From Chitinophaga sp. XS-30 (lineage in GTDB: Bacteria; Bacteroidota; Bacteroidia; Chitinophagales; Chitinophagaceae): DNA of 64,000 nt. How positions within the stretch are numbered: position 1 is the first letter of the stretch; every line of letters begins with the position of its first letter. Of the stretch, positions 1-9,269 are shown one piece after another. Where the stretch lies: positions 3,904,032-3,968,031 of the forward strand of contig NZ_CP043006.1 of assembly GCF_008086345.1 (NCBI RefSeq), given 5' to 3'. A model generated the notes under the pieces. The model was given only the letters and a program-made list of their open reading frames with translations. It had not been told where the DNA came from and did not search any database. The translations under genes were made by a program, and so were the position numbers.

Positions 1-2301
1 TACCGCCGCCGGATACGCTCCAGGTACCTTCCATGGTGGCATTTGCAGGAGCATTTGCCGCCAGTGTGAACACATTGGTGCATAACACCTGGTTCGGGCC
101 GGGTGTGGACACAGGCCTGGATTCCCTGATAACATCCTGCTCCGCAAAATCGGAACAATCGGCCGCAGTAGAGGTTACCGTCCACCTTACGGTGACGGGC
201 TGATCAAACGGCATGTTCTGCAGCAGAGCGCCGGATGCAGAGGTCGGATTATCGATGGTTGCACCATAATCGTTGCCAACAATGCTCCATTCGCCGGAAT
301 AACCCGGATCCGGGTCTACCGCAACAAGCGGAATGATGGCGGTATTACAGAAGGAGGTTCCGCTGAGGATAGTGGCTACCGGATAGGGGACGGCAGTGAT
401 CATCACCGTGTCCCTTACGGTACATTCACCGTTGGTCACGGCTACACGATAGGATTGTGCGGAAGCAACGGCCGGTGCATTGACAGTAATGGTCTGGGTG
501 GTCTGGCTGGTTGGCTGCCACAGTATCGGGTACACCGCATTATCATCCCCGGCATCCAGCGTTACCGCTTCATTGACGCATACGGTCTGGTCCGGACCAA
601 GATTCACCACCGGAGGCTGATCTACTTCAATCGTAATACTGGCTTCTTTATGGCAGACGCGAGGCTGGCCATTGCCATATTGCCCATACTGGATGCTGCC
701 CTTTACTTCGTAAGTACTGTTTGCCACGGGCGCTACCATTACCTTGTCCTTCGGGGCGGGAAGGGTAGGCCATGCGAGGATATTCGGGCCTACGAATTCA
801 AATGTCTCATACCCGGTAATGCCAGGCCCTTCGAGTGGGCTGGCTGTCAGCGTGGTGGTATCTCCCCGGCATATCCGCGGCCGGGATGCGAGGATCGTTG
901 GCAATCTTGGTACGCTCAGCGTTACCATGTTGCCAGGTGTGTAACACCCTCGTGTATTGACGTTATTTCGTTCAAAAACGTAAAGGCGGTATTGTATATA
1001 ATCATCTTCCTCAAGCACGCCGGGGCCAATAATCAAAACGGAGGTGTCTCCGTTTTCATAAGTATATCCCGGTTCGTTCACAGGTCCCCATCCGCCACCG
1101 TTCTTATTCATTTCCCATACATACACCGGATCAATAAAGTAATCGCTCGGCTCGATCACGGACGTAATGGTCATTTCAGCGCCCGGGCAAACCATGTCGT
1201 TATCTACACCCAGACCATCTATATATGAGTAGATCCTCGGTGCGCAGAATACGAATTCGATATCATCCACCGCAATGTCGTTACCGCAACCGCCGGGGTT
1301 GTTGTTCATGATCTCCACGATCACGTTCTCTTCACCCGGCGCCAGGGTAACCGTGCCGCCAAATCTCTGCCAGCCGGTTAAACGCTGATCTCCCGGTAAA
1401 TTGCGGGAGAGGTCCATTGATACATCGTAGGTATTAAATTGTTTGATGATACTGTTATCCGAGGCATTCCTCACAATGAACGTCACCCCTGCATAGCGGT
1501 AATCTTCCTGCTGGCAGGTGCTGTTCAATACCTGTAGCGAGTTCAGGTTGATGACCAGGCAGAGAAGTTATATTTCGCGCCCGGGCACAGGTTGTTCACG
1601 GGTCTTCTGTAGAAGAGTTTCGGTTCATCGGAGGAGTTGGCGATCAACATACCGCCGTTCCCGTTATCCGTGTGGTCTCCCACGTTATCCCATTCAGGGC
1701 GTCCGCCAAGGCGGGAGTTATAATAAATGCTGTAGTCGTTGTCCGCCAGGTTGCCGGAGGAAAGGAAATTATACTCCACAGTTGCCGGCGCTGCCACCTG
1801 TCTTCTTGGCCCGCCGGCCACGAAAGTGCCGAATGTTTCCTTGAAGTTGGTGGAAGGGGTAAAGGTACCTTCACATTCATCCATGGAACAATCGTATGCC
1901 GTGAATTGCTTTGTTCGGGAATTACTGGTGCGCAGCGTACCGCTCTGCATGTATTCAATGGTCACAGTCACGGTATATTGGCCTTCCTGCAGAACCTCAA
2001 AGGTTACCGACTGGCCGTGCGTGGGGCTCATATACCTGAAATCCGGATGGTGCCCACCCGGATAACCCGCCTCCTGGTCATAACGGTGATTGATAATGGT
2101 CCCGTCTGGTCTCACAATAGTCCAGTTGACCATTACTTCTCCGGGGGGAGCAGGGTTTGTTTCCTCAAGGAAAGCATGCATGCTGGCGTAGCCGTTCACG
2201 CAAACGTCTTTAGGAGCGGTCAGCCTGGCATTTCGTTGCGCCTGTACCGTGGAAATGAGTACAGTGCATAATATGGTTAATAGGAGTAGAAATCTTCTCA
2301 T
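1..2301 (-). CDS. Large secreted Ig-like/PKD-type repeat protein, frameshifted, 3' end beyond window
   Basis: Probable surface or type IX-secreted repeat protein. I place the start at 2301 because it opens directly into a signal peptide (MRRFLLLLT..., cleavage near VQAQ); an in-frame ATG at 2379 would bury that signal. The first frame runs to a TGA at 1543-1545. The reading then continues in the neighbouring frame from about 1555 to the window edge: I translated several stretches of it and saw no stop. Adding one G at about 1555 would give NFSAW-VINLNSLQ, a smooth join, so one base seems lost from a G run. The continuation looks like successive Ig-like or PKD-like modules rich in Thr, Val and conserved Cys (for example VCVNEAVTLDAG). 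A C-terminal sorting domain, if present, lies outside. The ligand is unknown. It may be a true pseudogene, phase variation or a sequencing error. Confidence 0.7.
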
Positions 2302-2689
2302 TGTCGCAAACATTAGGTGAAACATAGGCAGGGTAACGCGGGGCGTTACACACCTGATGCCTGTGGCATTGTGTAACACATATATATAGGTGTTTGTGAA
2401 GATGAGAAGCCTTTCTTATGGCTTGTCAGATTGCAGGTGTAGAGAAACGTTTTCATAGGCTTCGGTTAATTCGGTTCGGTAGATATGGAATAAATCTTCA
2501 ATAAATCTAAATTAAAATTAATGATAATATGGTTAATCGCAAAAATAGAAAATTTCCCTAAATAGATAAATTGAGCTAATTTGATGTTTATAAAGTATGG
2601 GCAATTTGACATTCAAGGAATTAACCGGGTGGAAAAAATGTTAACTTTTTTTTGTTGAGGTTGAAAACAGGGAGATTTTTTTGATACAC

Positions 2690-2722
2690 TTGTGTTATTT
2701 ATAAAATAATTACCTACCTTTG
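2690..2722 (+). promoter_or_regulatory. Bacteroidota-type promoter of rpmI-rplT
   Basis: TTG at 2690-2692 and TACCTTTG at 2715-2722, separated by 22 bp, match the Bacteroidota -33/-7 pattern (TTTG, then TAnnTTTG). The start codon of rpmI follows 20 bases later. It lies in a 441-bp gap (2302-2742) that is AT-rich and in which I see no other gene. No infC gene precedes rpmI, so this promoter probably drives the ribosomal protein pair alone. Confidence 0.6.
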
Positions 2723-2742
2723 CAGACCAAATTTGATGTAAG

Positions 2743-2940
2743 ATGCCTAAAGTAAAGACTCATAGCCGTGCGAAGAAGACGTTTACGGTGACCGGAAGCG
2801 GAGCCATTAAGCGCCCGAAGGCTTATAAAAGTCACCTGTTGACGAAGAAGTCTAACAAAAGAAAGCGTTCACTGAGAGGAAGTAGCCTGGTAGCTGATGC
2901 GAATCTGAACCTGGTGAAGCGTATGCTCGTACTGCGCTGA
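2743..2940 (+). CDS. rpmI: 50S ribosomal protein L35
   Basis: Large-subunit ribosomal protein L35, 65 residues, the usual family length. The N-terminus (MPKVKTHSRAKKTF) and the very basic composition (KRPKAYKSHLLTKKS..., RKRSLRG) are diagnostic. It lies 39 bp upstream of rplT on the same strand, the standard pairing. In most bacteria infC precedes this pair, but here the upstream gene is an unrelated secreted protein on the other strand, so rpmI is the first gene of its transcript. Confidence 0.97.
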   Translation: MPKVKTHSRAKKTFTVTGSGAIKRPKAYKSHLLTKKSNKRKRSLRGSSLVADANLNLVKRMLVLR

Positions 2941-2979
2941 TTATAATCAATTTATTAAACAAGTTTTAAAAAGCATAAC

Positions 2980-3324
2980 ATGCCTCGTTCAGTAAACGCA
3001 GTTGCGTCAAGAGCCAGAAGAAAAAAGATCTTAAAACAAGCGAAAGGCTTCTACGGTAAACGTAAGAACGTTTATACCGTAGCCAAAAACGTTCTGGAGA
3101 AAGGCTTAACCTATAGCTATGTAGGTCGCAAACTGAAGAAAAGGAATTACCGTCAGTTGTGGATCGCCCGTATCAATGCTGCGGCCAGAGCGGAAGGTTT
3201 AACTTACTCCGAGTTCATTCACAAGCTGTCAGAAAAGCAGGTTGGCCTTAACAGGAAAGTACTGGCTGATCTGGCCATGAATGAACCTGAAACTTTCAAG
3301 AGCCTTGTTGCTTCCGTGAAATAA
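2980..3324 (+). CDS. rplT: 50S ribosomal protein L20
   Basis: Ribosomal protein L20, 114 residues, needed for early 50S assembly and bound to 23S rRNA domain I. Family signatures seen are the N-terminal [23 protein letters not shown] segment (partly quoted: RARRKKILK), the [10 protein letters not shown] motif and the RINAAAR motif. It is the second gene of an rpmI-rplT unit and is followed by a strong hairpin terminator. In other bacteria L20 represses its own operon through the leader RNA; I could not identify such a site here. Confidence 0.97.
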   Translation: MPRSVNAVASRARRKKILKQAKGFYGKRKNVYTVAKNVLEKGLTYSYVGRKLKKRNYRQLWIARINAAARAEGLTYSEFIHKLSEKQVGLNRKVLADLAMNEPETFKSLVASVK

Positions 3325-3347
3325 GAGATGTTCATTTTTAGATAAGT

Positions 3348-3386
3348 ATTAGCCGGTTTCTGTAAGAGGCCGGCTAATTTTTTTTG
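3348..3386 (+). terminator. Rho-independent terminator after rplT
   Basis: Stem ATTAGCCGG (3348-3356) pairs with CCGGCTAAT (3370-3378) around a 13-base loop and is followed by a run of T residues. It lies 23 bp after the rplT stop and before the convergent end of ispE. Confidence 0.8.
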
Positions 3387-3405
3387 GTAAAGCAGCTAAC
3401 CCCGT

Positions 3406-4215
3406 TCAGGGGATCCGGAAAGCCAGATGCCCTTCACTCCAGGGGATATCAGGGATCTCGTTCTTCGGGTAAATTCCCACCACTGCAGAACCGCTCCCGC
3501 TCATGGTGGCATAAACCGCCCCGGCAACATACATTTTTTCCTTTATTTCACTGATGATAGGGTATGCCGCCAGCACCACTTCCTCAAAGTCATTTGTAAG
3601 CAGGTCCCGCCAGGAAGCAACATCCTGCCAGTTGATGCTCCGCAGCGGAATATCGGGCCTGCCCGGTGTCAGCTGTCCGAAAGCCCAACCGGTATTGACG
3701 TGTATGCCCGGATGCACCAGGAGGAACGAGTATCCTCCCAGGTCCAGCTCCAGCGGTTCCATGATCTCCCCGCGACCGCTGGCGAAGCAGGGCACGTTAC
3801 GGATAAAGAAGGGGCAATCGCTGCCCAGCCGGGCGGCGTATCGTTCCAGCTGTTCTTCCGTAAGCTGCAGATTGTATTTGCTGTTGAGGAGTTTCAGGGT
3901 AAAGGCGCCATCGGCGGAACCACCGCCAAGCCCCGCGCCCGCAGGTATCTGTTTGTGCAGGTGCATGTGGATGGCCGGAATATGAGGGAAATCGGCCTTC
4001 AGCAACTGATAGGCTTTTGTACAAAGGTTATCGCCGGCATCGCCGGGTATCTCCATACCGCTTTGGCTGAAGATCATTTCATCGGCGGTGACTACTTCGA
4101 CCGCATCCTGAAGGGGCAGGGGGTAGAATACCGTTTCCAGGTCATGAAAACCATCCTCCCGCTTGCGCAGAATATGTAAACCGAGGTTGATCTTGCAATT
4201 GGGGAAGAGGATCAC
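3406..4215 (-). CDS. ispE: 4-diphosphocytidyl-2-C-methyl-D-erythritol kinase
   Basis: GHMP kinase of the MEP isoprenoid pathway; it phosphorylates the 2-hydroxyl of CDP-ME with ATP in the cytoplasm. The 269-residue length fits. The N-terminal substrate segment (FPNCKINLGLHI) carries the conserved Lys, the ATP-binding GHMP motif PAGAGLGGGSADGA lies near residues 90-105, and a C-terminal glycine motif (MSGSGSAVVGIY) is present. It starts 5 bp after the bifunctional nuclease gene, so the two are probably co-transcribed. Its 3' end faces rplT, with the rplT terminator in between. Confidence 0.93.
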   Translation of the reverse strand: MILFPNCKINLGLHILRKREDGFHDLETVFYPLPLQDAVEVVTADEMIFSQSGMEIPGDAGDNLCTKAYQLLKADFPHIPAIHMHLHKQIPAGAGLGGGSADGAFTLKLLNSKYNLQLTEEQLERYAARLGSDCPFFIRNVPCFASGRGEIMEPLELDLGGYSFLLVHPGIHVNTGWAFGQLTPGRPDIPLRSINWQDVASWRDLLTNDFEEVVLAAYPIISEIKEKMYVAGAVYATMSGSGSAVVGIYPKNEIPDIPWSEGHLAFRIP

Positions 4216-4220
4216 AAGCG

Positions 4221-4823
4221 TTATTTACTTTTACGGCTATTGATCTCATCGCGTATGGCGATGGCCCGGATGTAGTCTTCCTGCTCCAGGACTTCCTGCA
4301 GCAGCGTGTTCAGCTCATCCAGGTTGAGCGCTTTCAGGTCGTCTTCCACACCCTTTTCATGCTCGGATATGGATGGCGTGCCTGCAGGCTTGCCGACCTT
4401 TTTTCCGGCCGGATCGTCCAGCAGAATACCGGCACTGTTCAGAATGTTCTCATAAGTGTAAATAGGGCATCCAAAACGTACAGCCAGCGCCAAGGCGTCT
4501 GATGTACGGGAATCTATTTCGATGGTATCTTCGCTGTTTGAACAGATCAGCTTGGAGTAAAAAATCCCTTCCTGTAAATTGCTGATTACGACTTCATGTA
4601 AATCAATGCTAAATGCATTCATGAAATTTTTCATGAGATCGTGGGTGAGAGGTCTGCTGGGTTGCATCTTTTCCAGTGCTACTGCTATGGCCTGTGCTTC
4701 AAACCCGCCGATTACTATGGGCAAACGCCTTAATCCGTTCACTTCTCCCAACACCACGGCATATGAGTGGGTCTGCGTAATACTGTGCGACAAAGCAACT
4801 ATTTCCAATTCTATTTTTCTCAT
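4221..4823 (-). CDS. Bifunctional nuclease family protein (DUF151) with UVR motif
   Basis: BFN-type protein of 200 residues. The N-terminal ~140 residues carry the DUF151 fold (ALSHSITQTHSYAVVLGEVNG...RLPIVIGGFEAQAIA, then SRTSDALALAVRFGCPIY). The last ~35 residues (LQEVLEQEDYIRAIAIRDEIN) match a UvrB/UvrC interaction motif. Family members have been described as dual DNase/RNase enzymes; the substrate here is unknown. It is upstream of and nearly abutting ispE. The short C-terminal UVR helix suggests a protein partner or dimer contact in stress response. Start at 4823 is the first ATG of the domain. Confidence 0.88.
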   Translation of the reverse strand: MRKIELEIVALSHSITQTHSYAVVLGEVNGLRRLPIVIGGFEAQAIAVALEKMQPSRPLTHDLMKNFMNAFSIDLHEVVISNLQEGIFYSKLICSNSEDTIEIDSRTSDALALAVRFGCPIYTYENILNSAGILLDDPAGKKVGKPAGTPSISEHEKGVEDDLKALNLDELNTLLQEVLEQEDYIRAIAIRDEINSRKSK

Positions 4824-4927
4824 ACTGTCAATACGCGTTAGCGCTCACGTTTTAATCGGTATAAGATGTGAAGTTAGAAAAATATCCGATATCTAAAAAG
4901 CGCTAACAATAGTGAATTACGAATTAT

Positions 4928-4989
4928 TAATTACGAATTACGGATATATTTTTTGCGTATGTATAAATGCTATCCGTAATTCGTAATTA
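4928..4989. repeat. Perfect 19-bp inverted repeat in the etfA-nuclease gap
   Basis: TAATTACGAATTACGGATA (4928-4946) and its exact reverse complement (4971-4989) flank a 24-base AT-rich spacer. A partial direct copy of the left arm (GAATTACGAATTA) lies at 4914-4926. The element sits downstream of etfA (stop at 5016) and upstream of the nuclease gene, both on the minus strand. It could end etfA transcription or be a small intergenic repeat; a T run after the hairpin is not evident on the minus strand. Confidence 0.75.
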
Positions 4990-5015
4990 CCTGCATGCAC
5001 TGGCCATTTGTGCGG

Positions 5016-5990
5016 TCAGGAGATTCCTTTATATTTCTTCACGGCTTCGGTCAGCTTCGGCACTACTTCAAATGCATCGCCAACGATCCCGTAATCCGCT
5101 GCCTTGAAAAATGGTGCTTCGGGGTCTTTGTTGATCACTACGATCACCTTGCTGCCGTTTACACCGGCCAGGTGCTGTATGGCTCCCGAGATGCCGATGG
5201 CTACGTAGAGATTCGGGCGAACGGTAAAGCCGGTCTGCCCCACATGCTCATGATGCGGCCGCCAGTCGGCATCCGCAACGGGACGGCTGCAGGCGGTTGC
5301 CGCTCCGAGGGCATGCGCCAGGTCTTCCACCATGCCCCAGTTCTCCGGGCCTTTCAGGCCACGTCCTCCACTCACCACGATCTCCGCTTCGGTTAACGGT
5401 ACTTCCCCGCTGACGGTTTCAATTTTGACGGGCTTCACTTTGAAATCGCTGTCGCTGATACTCGCGGAAAAGGCTTCTACCGTAGCGGTACCGCCGGTGT
5501 TTTCAAGACTGAAGGTATTGGGAAGAACAGATACGATCTTCTTCGGTGAGGTGATATTCACATTCGCAAAGGCCTTGCCGGAAAAGACGTTCTTTTTCAC
5601 TACAAAGCCGTTGGCGGTATCCGGCAGCGCGATGGCGCCGGCAACGAGACCGGCTTTCAGCTGTGCGGACAGTTGAGGGGCGATGGCTTTGCCGGAAAAG
5701 TTGTGGGAGAAGATGATCACATCAGCATTCTCCGCGGCAGCGGCTTCCGCCACGATCTTCGCGGCAACGCCGGCTTCCAGCTCATTCAGACGGGGATCGG
5801 CGGTATGCAGCACTTTCGTTGCGCCATATTGACTAGGGGAGGCCAGCTCATCGGCCGGCACTTCTCCCAGTACCAGCGCGGTGGCGGTGGTGCCCAGTTG
5901 TTGCGCTACTTTTGCACCGTATTGTACGGCTTCCAATGCGGATTTCTTTATTTTTCCCTGGAACTGATCGGCAAATATTAAAACAGACAT
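5016..5990 (-). CDS. etfA: Electron transfer flavoprotein alpha subunit
   Basis: FAD-carrying alpha subunit of ETF, passing electrons from acyl-CoA dehydrogenases to the quinone pool. It has 324 residues. The C-terminal FAD domain is recognised by [19 protein letters not shown], the [20 protein letters not shown] segment (partly quoted: HEHVGQTG), and [15 protein letters not shown] with the conserved SGAIQH loop, followed by [18 protein letters not shown]. The N-terminal half is the Rossmann-like domain that packs on EtfB. It lies 141 bp downstream of etfB on the same strand, the expected order in Bacteroidota. Confidence 0.95.
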   Translation of the reverse strand: MSVLIFADQFQGKIKKSALEAVQYGAKVAQQLGTTATALVLGEVPADELASPSQYGATKVLHTADPRLNELEAGVAAKIVAEAAAAENADVIIFSHNFSGKAIAPQLSAQLKAGLVAGAIALPDTANGFVVKKNVFSGKAFANVNITSPKKIVSVLPNTFSLENTGGTATVEAFSASISDSDFKVKPVKIETVSGEVPLTEAEIVVSGGRGLKGPENWGMVEDLAHALGAATACSRPVADADWRPHHEHVGQTGFTVRPNLYVAIGISGAIQHLAGVNGSKVIVVINKDPEAPFFKAADYGIVGDAFEVVPKLTEAVKKYKGIS

Positions 5991-6131
5991 TTTTTTAATT
6001 TTTTGAGTTGAGATAAAGGAACCTCAGTTGTTTTGGTTTTAAAGAGCAGGCTCCGTTTTCCGTAAAAGTGACCGGTTTCGATAACCTGGCTGTGGATGAT
6101 CGCAAAGCATCAGCGCCTGCATCATACCGGC

Positions 6132-6875
6132 TCAGATCACTTTTGCTTCTTCATGCAGCAGCTTCACCAGCTCTTCCATGTTATCGGCGGGGATCATTTT
6201 CACGCCGGCCTTCGCTGGCGGCAGTTCAAAAGAAACAATGCTGGTCAGTGTTTCCGTTTGCACCGGCTCTGTGACTTTCAGGGGTTTTGTACGGGCGGCC
6301 ATGATGCCGCGCATGTTGGGTATCCGCGCCTCGGCCATTCCTTTCTGGCAGGAGATCACCACCGGCAGGTTAACCTCGCATATCTCCTCGCCGCCTTCGA
6401 TCTCGCGTTTCAGCGTGGCAGCGCTGCCATTCAGCTCCAGGCTGGAGGCAATGGAAACATAGGGCAGCTCAAGCAATCCCGCTACCATGCCGCCGATGGA
6501 CGATCCGTTGTAGTCAATTGTTTCTTTACCGGTAAAAATGATATCATAATTTTCCTGCCTGGCATGTGCCGCGATCTGCGATGCAATGAAAAAGCTGTCC
6601 TGGCTGTCTGCATTCACCCGAAAAGCTTCATCACCGCCAAGGGCAAGGGCTTTCCTGATCACAGGCTCGGTATCCGCACCGCCTACGGTGATAAGGTGAA
6701 CAGCCGTGGCACTGCCGCTTTCTTTCAGTTCCAGGGCCTTAACCAGTGCATACCATTCGTCATACGGGTTAATGATAAACTGTACGCCCGCTTCACTGAA
6801 TTTCGTGTTGTTGTCTGTGAAAGCTATTTTTGCAGTTGTGTCGGGCGTTTTACTGATACATACTAAGATCTTCAT
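6132..6875 (-). CDS. etfB: Electron transfer flavoprotein beta subunit
   Basis: AMP-binding beta subunit of ETF (247 residues). It begins MKILVCISKTPDTTAKI, the typical EtfB opening, and carries the signature VISCQKGMAEARIPNMRGIMAARTKP near residues 165-195 (key residues: the RIPNMRGIMAA loop) and a DYNGSSIGGMVAGLLELPY segment contacting the partner. It is followed by etfA. The 105-bp gap upstream is shared with a divergent TPR gene. ETF here probably serves beta-oxidation; an acyl-CoA-binding protein is encoded at 55.2 kb. Confidence 0.95.
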   Translation of the reverse strand: MKILVCISKTPDTTAKIAFTDNNTKFSEAGVQFIINPYDEWYALVKALELKESGSATAVHLITVGGADTEPVIRKALALGGDEAFRVNADSQDSFFIASQIAAHARQENYDIIFTGKETIDYNGSSIGGMVAGLLELPYVSIASSLELNGSAATLKREIEGGEEICEVNLPVVISCQKGMAEARIPNMRGIMAARTKPLKVTEPVQTETLTSIVSFELPPAKAGVKMIPADNMEELVKLLHEEAKVI

Positions 6876-6980
6876 ATCCGTTAACTGGTTTAATTGAATA
6901 ATGCAGTATTGGCAAATATATGGGATTTAGCTTTTGCAGCCTCAACCACCGGGCAGGCTTTTAAATTAGAAATAAGTATT

Positions 6981-7295
6981 ATGGATAGAATTGCGCAAAT
7001 TAAAGCGTTCCTGGAAAACAGTCCGAATGACAGCTTCCTGAAACACGCGCTGGCATTGGAATACATCAAGCAAAAGAATGATATGGCCGCAAAAGAGGTG
7101 TTCGAGGACCTGCTCGCTGCAGAGCCGGGATATGTAGGGTCTTACTACCATCTCGGCAAACTGCTGGAACGCAGCGGCGCTACGGCGGAGGCAGTGGCTA
7201 TCTACGAGAAGGGCATGCTGGTGGCCAGGGAGGCGAAGGACATGCATGCACACAGCGAATTGCAGGCCGCTTTCGAAGACCTGGTTGATGAATAA
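6981..7295 (+). CDS. Small tetratricopeptide repeat protein
   Basis: Cytoplasmic protein of 104 residues made almost wholly of TPR helices: residues about 14-45 (PNDSFLKHALALEYIKQKNDMAAKEVFEDLL) and 48-80 (EPGYVGSYYHLGKLLERSGATAEAVAIYEKG) form two repeats (each quoted only in part for orientation: ALALEY, YHLGKLLER). I chose ATG 6981 because the longer in-frame start at 6894 adds a poorly TPR-like tail. The stop lies 28 bp before tilS, so the two are probably one transcript. The partner is unknown; homologues of this size are common next to housekeeping genes in Bacteroidota. Confidence 0.8.
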   Translation: MDRIAQIKAFLENSPNDSFLKHALALEYIKQKNDMAAKEVFEDLLAAEPGYVGSYYHLGKLLERSGATAEAVAIYEKGMLVAREAKDMHAHSELQAAFEDLVDE

Positions 7296-7323
7296 TGGCC
7301 GGACAACCAAAACAACAGCTTTA

Positions 7324-8649
7324 ATGATGCATAATCAGCTTCAGTCATATATCAGGCGTGAACAGCTTTTCGACCCTTCCCGGCGTTTATTGCTGGCGGT
7401 CAGCGGTGGCCGCGATTCCGTGGTGCTCGCGCATCTCTGTGTTCACGCCGGCCTCAGCATCGGCATTGCGCATTGCAATTTCAGGCTGCGGGGCGTGGAA
7501 TCCGAAAGGGATGAACAATTTGTGCGGCAGCTCGCCGCCAAATATGACGTGCCGTTCTATACCATGCAATTCGATACTGCTGCGCATGCTGAAACACACC
7601 GGCAATCCATCCAGGTAGCTGCGCGTGAACTGCGTTATATGTGGCTGGAGAAGGTGCGGCAGGAGGAGGGATATGATCTCATCGCTACCGCGCATCATAT
7701 GCAGGACAATGTGGAAACGCTCTGGATGAATATCAGCAAAGGCACCGGGATGGCCGGTCTGCATGGCATATTGCCCAAACAGGGCATGCTGGTGAGACCG
7801 CTCCTGTTCGCCACCCGGGAAGATATATCGGCCTATGCGGAGGAACATCGGCTGGAACATGTGGAAGACAGCTCCAATGCAACGGACAAGTACACACGCA
7901 ATTTTTTTCGGCATCGTGTATTGCCGGTATTGGAAGAGGCCTATCCGCAGGTGGTTAAAAATACCGGCGCATCGATACAGCGCTTCCGCGAAGCGGAGAT
8001 GCTCTACCGCCAGGCCCTTTCCTTTCACCGGCGCAACCTGCTGGAACAACGGAAGCAGGAATATTTCATTCCGGTGAACAAGCTGAAGAAGGTACAGCCA
8101 TTACATACGATCGTTTATGAATTGCTGAAACCCTTTCACTGCAGCCCCGCCCAGGCGGCCCAGGTTGTGGAGCTGCTGGACAGTGAGCCGGGCAAATGGG
8201 TGGCTACACCGGCCTACCGCATTGTGCGGGACAGGAAATGGCTGATCATCACACCGCTCGAAGCCACAGCATCCACCTTCTTTGTAATCGAAGAAGGGCA
8301 GGAGACGGTACAGCTGCCCGGCAAGCAACTGCACATCAAAACCACGACCGGCATTCAGATATCCGATGACTCCTGCATGGCGTATATCGATAAACAGCAG
8401 CTGCACTTTCCGCTAATATTGCGCAGATGGAAACAGGGTGATTATTTCTATCCGCTGGGCATGACCAAAAAGAAGAAGCTCAGCCGCTTTTTCATCGACC
8501 AGAAATTGTCCCTGCCGGAAAAAGAGAAGGTCTGGGTGCTGGAATCGCAGAAAAAGATCGTCTGGATAGCGGGAATGCGCATAGACAACCGTTTCAGGAT
8601 CACGCCCGGAACAAAAGAAGTGTTGAAGATCGAATTAAAAGATGCTTAA
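7324..8649 (+). CDS. tilS: tRNA(Ile)-lysidine synthetase
   Basis: ATP-dependent enzyme that converts C34 of the CAU-anticodon tRNA-Ile to lysidine so it reads AUA. It has 441 residues. The PP-loop SGGRDS lies near residue 25 (consensus SGGxDS), followed by HCNFRLRG and the catalytic-domain HHMQDNVET motif; the C-terminal third (LPLILRRWKQGDYFYPLGM, K-rich KKKKLSRFFID) is the TilS C-terminal tRNA-binding domain. ATG 7324 or 7327 both fit just ahead of the conserved N-terminus. Its last 15 bases overlap the convergent rhomboid gene. Confidence 0.93.
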   Translation: MMHNQLQSYIRREQLFDPSRRLLLAVSGGRDSVVLAHLCVHAGLSIGIAHCNFRLRGVESERDEQFVRQLAAKYDVPFYTMQFDTAAHAETHRQSIQVAARELRYMWLEKVRQEEGYDLIATAHHMQDNVETLWMNISKGTGMAGLHGILPKQGMLVRPLLFATREDISAYAEEHRLEHVEDSSNATDKYTRNFFRHRVLPVLEEAYPQVVKNTGASIQRFREAEMLYRQALSFHRRNLLEQRKQEYFIPVNKLKKVQPLHTIVYELLKPFHCSPAQAAQVVELLDSEPGKWVATPAYRIVRDRKWLIITPLEATASTFFVIEEGQETVQLPGKQLHIKTTTGIQISDDSCMAYIDKQQLHFPLILRRWKQGDYFYPLGMTKKKKLSRFFIDQKLSLPEKEKVWVLESQKKIVWIAGMRIDNRFRITPGTKEVLKIELKDA

Positions 8650-9240
8650 AAGCTGATTCAGGAACAGTTTACCGAGTTCCGGCTTGAATATCAGCGGATA
8701 CACCAGTCCAAGTACAGCTCCCCAGAAATGCGCATCGTGATTGATGCCGTCTCCACCGCGCCTGGACATGTACACGGAGTAGGCCAGGAAAAGCACGCCG
8801 TAGATGATAGCGGGCAACGGTATGAAAAATACCAGCAAAGTAGACCATGGAGAGAGCAGAATAGCCGAGAATAGTATGGCAGAAACCGCTCCGGAGGCGC
8901 CAATGGCCCGGTAGCCGTAAGTGTCTTTATATTTAAAATAGGTGGATATGTCCGGTAGTATCAACCCGAGCAGATATAACAGCACAAAATGCAATTTCCC
9001 GCCGAAAATGATGACGAAAGCGGATTCTATCGTTCTGCCAAAGAACCAGAGCGTGAGCATATTAAAAAACAGGTGCATGTAATCCGCATGCACAAACCCC
9101 GAGGTCACGAAACGGTAATATTGCTTGCGTTCCCTCACGTAATAAGGCCAGAAGCTCAGTTTGTCGATCTGCTCAGGGCGGTTGAAGGAAGTAACGGATA
9201 TAAGGCTGGTGATGATGATGATGGCTAAGGTAATGGTCAT
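8635..9240 (-). CDS. Rhomboid family intramembrane serine protease
   Basis: Membrane protease of 201 residues with about six hydrophobic segments. The catalytic serine is in GASG (Ser116 of this protein) and the catalytic histidine is in the last helix (HFWGAVLGL, His171); the HxxxHLFFN motif (residues 51-60) of TM2 is also present. The substrate is unknown. It starts 29 bp after rlmH on the same strand and its 3' end overlaps tilS by 15 bp on the opposite strand. Confidence 0.92.
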   Translation of the reverse strand: MTITLAIIIITSLISVTSFNRPEQIDKLSFWPYYVRERKQYYRFVTSGFVHADYMHLFFNMLTLWFFGRTIESAFVIIFGGKLHFVLLYLLGLILPDISTYFKYKDTYGYRAIGASGAVSAILFSAILLSPWSTLLVFFIPLPAIIYGVLFLAYSVYMSRRGGDGINHDAHFWGAVLGLVYPLIFKPELGKLFLNQLLSIF

Positions 9241-9269
9241 GCGTTGGTGCTGTTAGTTTGTAAAAATAG

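Noticed and set aside
455..1228. 257-residue plus-strand open frame over the secreted repeat protein
   Set aside because: It is antisense to the continuous minus-strand repeat frame, has no known motif and no ribosome site.
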